DNA of 64,000 nucleotides, from the NCBI GenBank assembly GCA_012519695.1, contig JAAYPT010000080.1, positions 17,468 to 81,467 of the forward strand. Reading direction: 5' to 3'. Below are positions 63,002 through 64,000 of the stretch, in pieces. The translations under genes and the position numbers were made by a program. Position 1 is the first letter of the stretch. Every line of letters starts with the position of its first letter. Origin of the DNA: Clostridiales bacterium. GTDB lineage: Bacteria > Bacillota > Clostridia > Lachnospirales > Lachnospiraceae. The notes beneath the pieces were generated by a model, which saw only the letters and a list, made by a program, of their open reading frames with translations, did no database searches and was not told the origin of the DNA.

Positions 63002-64000
63002 TTATGCTGGAATCTCTGCTTCCAACTTTGCAATTGCTGCCTTGATTCGTACAATAGATTCTTCCTTACCAAGCACTTCCATCAGTTCGGTTGCTCCACC
63101 TGGTGTCATCTGTTTTCCTGAAACTGCTGTACGCACCGGCCACATTACATAACCATTCTTGCAGCCTTTTTCTTCTACATATTTACAAAGCATTTCGTAC
63201 AATGCATCATTGGAATAATCGGTCTGTGCTTCTAATCTTGGAAGTAATTCCTTTAATACTTCTAAGGAAGTTTCCGGAGTTGTCTTCATCTTCTTATGAG
63301 CATACATAGAGATATCATAATCCGGTACACTTTCAAAGAAATCAATGTGTTCTGCAATATCCGGGAAGATTTCGATTCTGGTCTTAACCATCTGTGCAAT
63401 CTTCTTTAAGTCATAATCCTTTGTGATTACTTTCTTGATATAAGGCTCTGCCATCTCGTAGAACTCATCAAAATCCATTGCCTTTAAGTATTCACCATTC
63501 ATCCATTTTAACTTTACAATATCGAATACTGCCGGTGATTTACTGATTCTATGATAATCAAATTCTTTAATTAACTCATCCAGTGAAAATATCTCTCGAT
63601 TGTCCTCCGGGCTCCATCCCAATAATGCAATATAGTTTACAACTGCCTTAGTTAAGAATCCCTGGTCAATTAAGTCTTCAAAAGAAGCATGTCCGCTTCT
63701 CTTAGAAAGCTTCTTATGATTTTCATCTGTAATAAGTGGTAAATGAATATAAACCGGTGACTTCCATCCAAAAGCATCATATAAACGCTGGTATTTTGGA
63801 GAGGAAGACAGATATTCATTTCCTCTTACTACATGTGTGATATTCATAGTATGATCATCTACTACGTTTGCAAAATTATAAGTCGGATATCCATCAGACT
63901 TAATCAGTACCATGTCATCTAATTCTGCATTTTCTACAGTAATATCTCCGTAAAGCTCGTCATGGAAGGTAGTTGTTCCTTCGTTTGGGATATTCTGACG
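63002..64000 (-). CDS. gltX: Glutamate--tRNA ligase, 5' part outside window
   Basis: Class I synthetase that charges tRNA-Glu. 332 C-terminal residues are visible and the frame continues past 64000. The KLSKR (KMSKS) loop in HKKLSKRSGHASFEDL, the GYPTYNFANVVDDH segment with THVVRGNEYLSS, and the helical anticodon-binding domain are all present. An internal ATG at 63911-63913 is not the start, since 29 coding codons precede it (e.g. FHDELYGDI). Confidence 0.95.
   Translation of the reverse strand, partial: RQNIPNEGTTTFHDELYGDITVENAELDDMVLIKSDGYPTYNFANVVDDHTMNITHVVRGNEYLSSSPKYQRLYDAFGWKSPVYIHLPLITDENHKKLSKRSGHASFEDLIDQGFLTKAVVNYIALLGWSPEDNREIFSLDELIKEFDYHRISKSPAVFDIVKLKWMNGEYLKAMDFDEFYEMAEPYIKKVITKDYDLKKIAQMVKTRIEIFPDIAEHIDFFESVPDYDISMYAHKKMKTTPETSLEVLKELLPRLEAQTDYSNDALYEMLCKYVEEKGCKNGYVMWPVRTAVSGKQMTPGGATELMEVLGKEESIVRIKAAIAKLEAEIPA

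Noticed and set aside
63002..63913. gltX starting at the ATG at 63913
   Set aside because: The coding frame continues upstream to the window end with conserved synthetase sequence, so the ATG is internal.
1..64000. Insertion sequences, prophage, tRNA or rRNA genes
   Set aside because: No transposase, integrase or structural phage frame and no cloverleaf or rRNA segment was recognised on either strand.

Overview
The window is chromosomal DNA from a motile, low-GC, Gram-positive anaerobe. It most resembles a member of the Lachnospiraceae (class Clostridia; relatives of Roseburia, Agathobacter or Lachnospira). The reasons are a single very long fla/che operon, CodY, an uninterrupted sporulation sigma-K-like gene, FabK as the enoyl reductase, and DUF4250, DUF5662 and DUF1292 proteins. 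The species cannot be fixed from the sequence alone. I see no rRNA, tRNA, CRISPR array, transposase or phage gene. Nearly all genes lie on the minus strand.

Layout from left to right (transcription mostly runs right to left): (1) 1-5600, translation and envelope genes rpsB, tsf, a membrane-anchored polysaccharide deacetylase, a bactofilin, pyrH, frr and uppS (cut by the window edge). (2) 5605-39987, a fla/che operon of about 34 kb: flgB-flgC-fliE-fliF-fliG-fliH-fliI-fliJ-motE-like-fliK-flgD-TIGR02530-flgE-flbD/swrD-motA-motB-fliL-fliM-fliY-cheY-fliO-fliP-fliQ-fliR-flhB-flhA-flhF-flhG-pilZ-cheB-cheA-cheW-cheC-cheD-membrane protein-sigD-fapA-unknown-swrB-like-mltG-like. It holds the basal body, export gate, C-ring, stator, hook, chemotaxis core and sigma-28, but no flagellin, FliD, FliS, FlgK, FlgL, FlgG or CheR, which must lie elsewhere. 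(3) 39988-40410, a roughly 400-bp control region with a four-fold 12-bp-phased repeat array, two candidate promoters and a hairpin repeat. (4) 40411-46038, codY, topA, dprA and comM. (5) 46151-50216, sigK, a DUF4250 gene, a DUF5662 gene, traX and a GH13 isoamylase-like protein that has lost its catalytic residues. (6) 50320-59459, a type II fatty-acid operon acpP-fabK-fabD-fabG-fabF-accB-fabZ-accC-accDA(fused)-second FabK/NMO-like gene, under a promoter overlapped by a FabT-like operator. (7) 59623-64000, an HD-GYP protein and a DUF1292 protein on the plus strand, then a UvrD-type helicase and the end of gltX on the minus strand.

The order dprA-topA-codY-[fla/che]-swrB-like-rpsB-tsf-pyrH-frr-uppS matches the Bacillus subtilis chromosome over most of its length. 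Differences are that xerC/hslVU are missing between topA and codY, motAB and pilZ have entered the fla/che operon, and bactofilin plus deacetylase sit between tsf and pyrH. The points most worth follow-up are the phased repeat array upstream of flgB, the catalytically dead GH13 protein, the twin-hairpin terminator module seen after both tsf and codY, the palindrome-covered promoter in front of flbD-motAB, and the poorly known small proteins in the fla/che operon.
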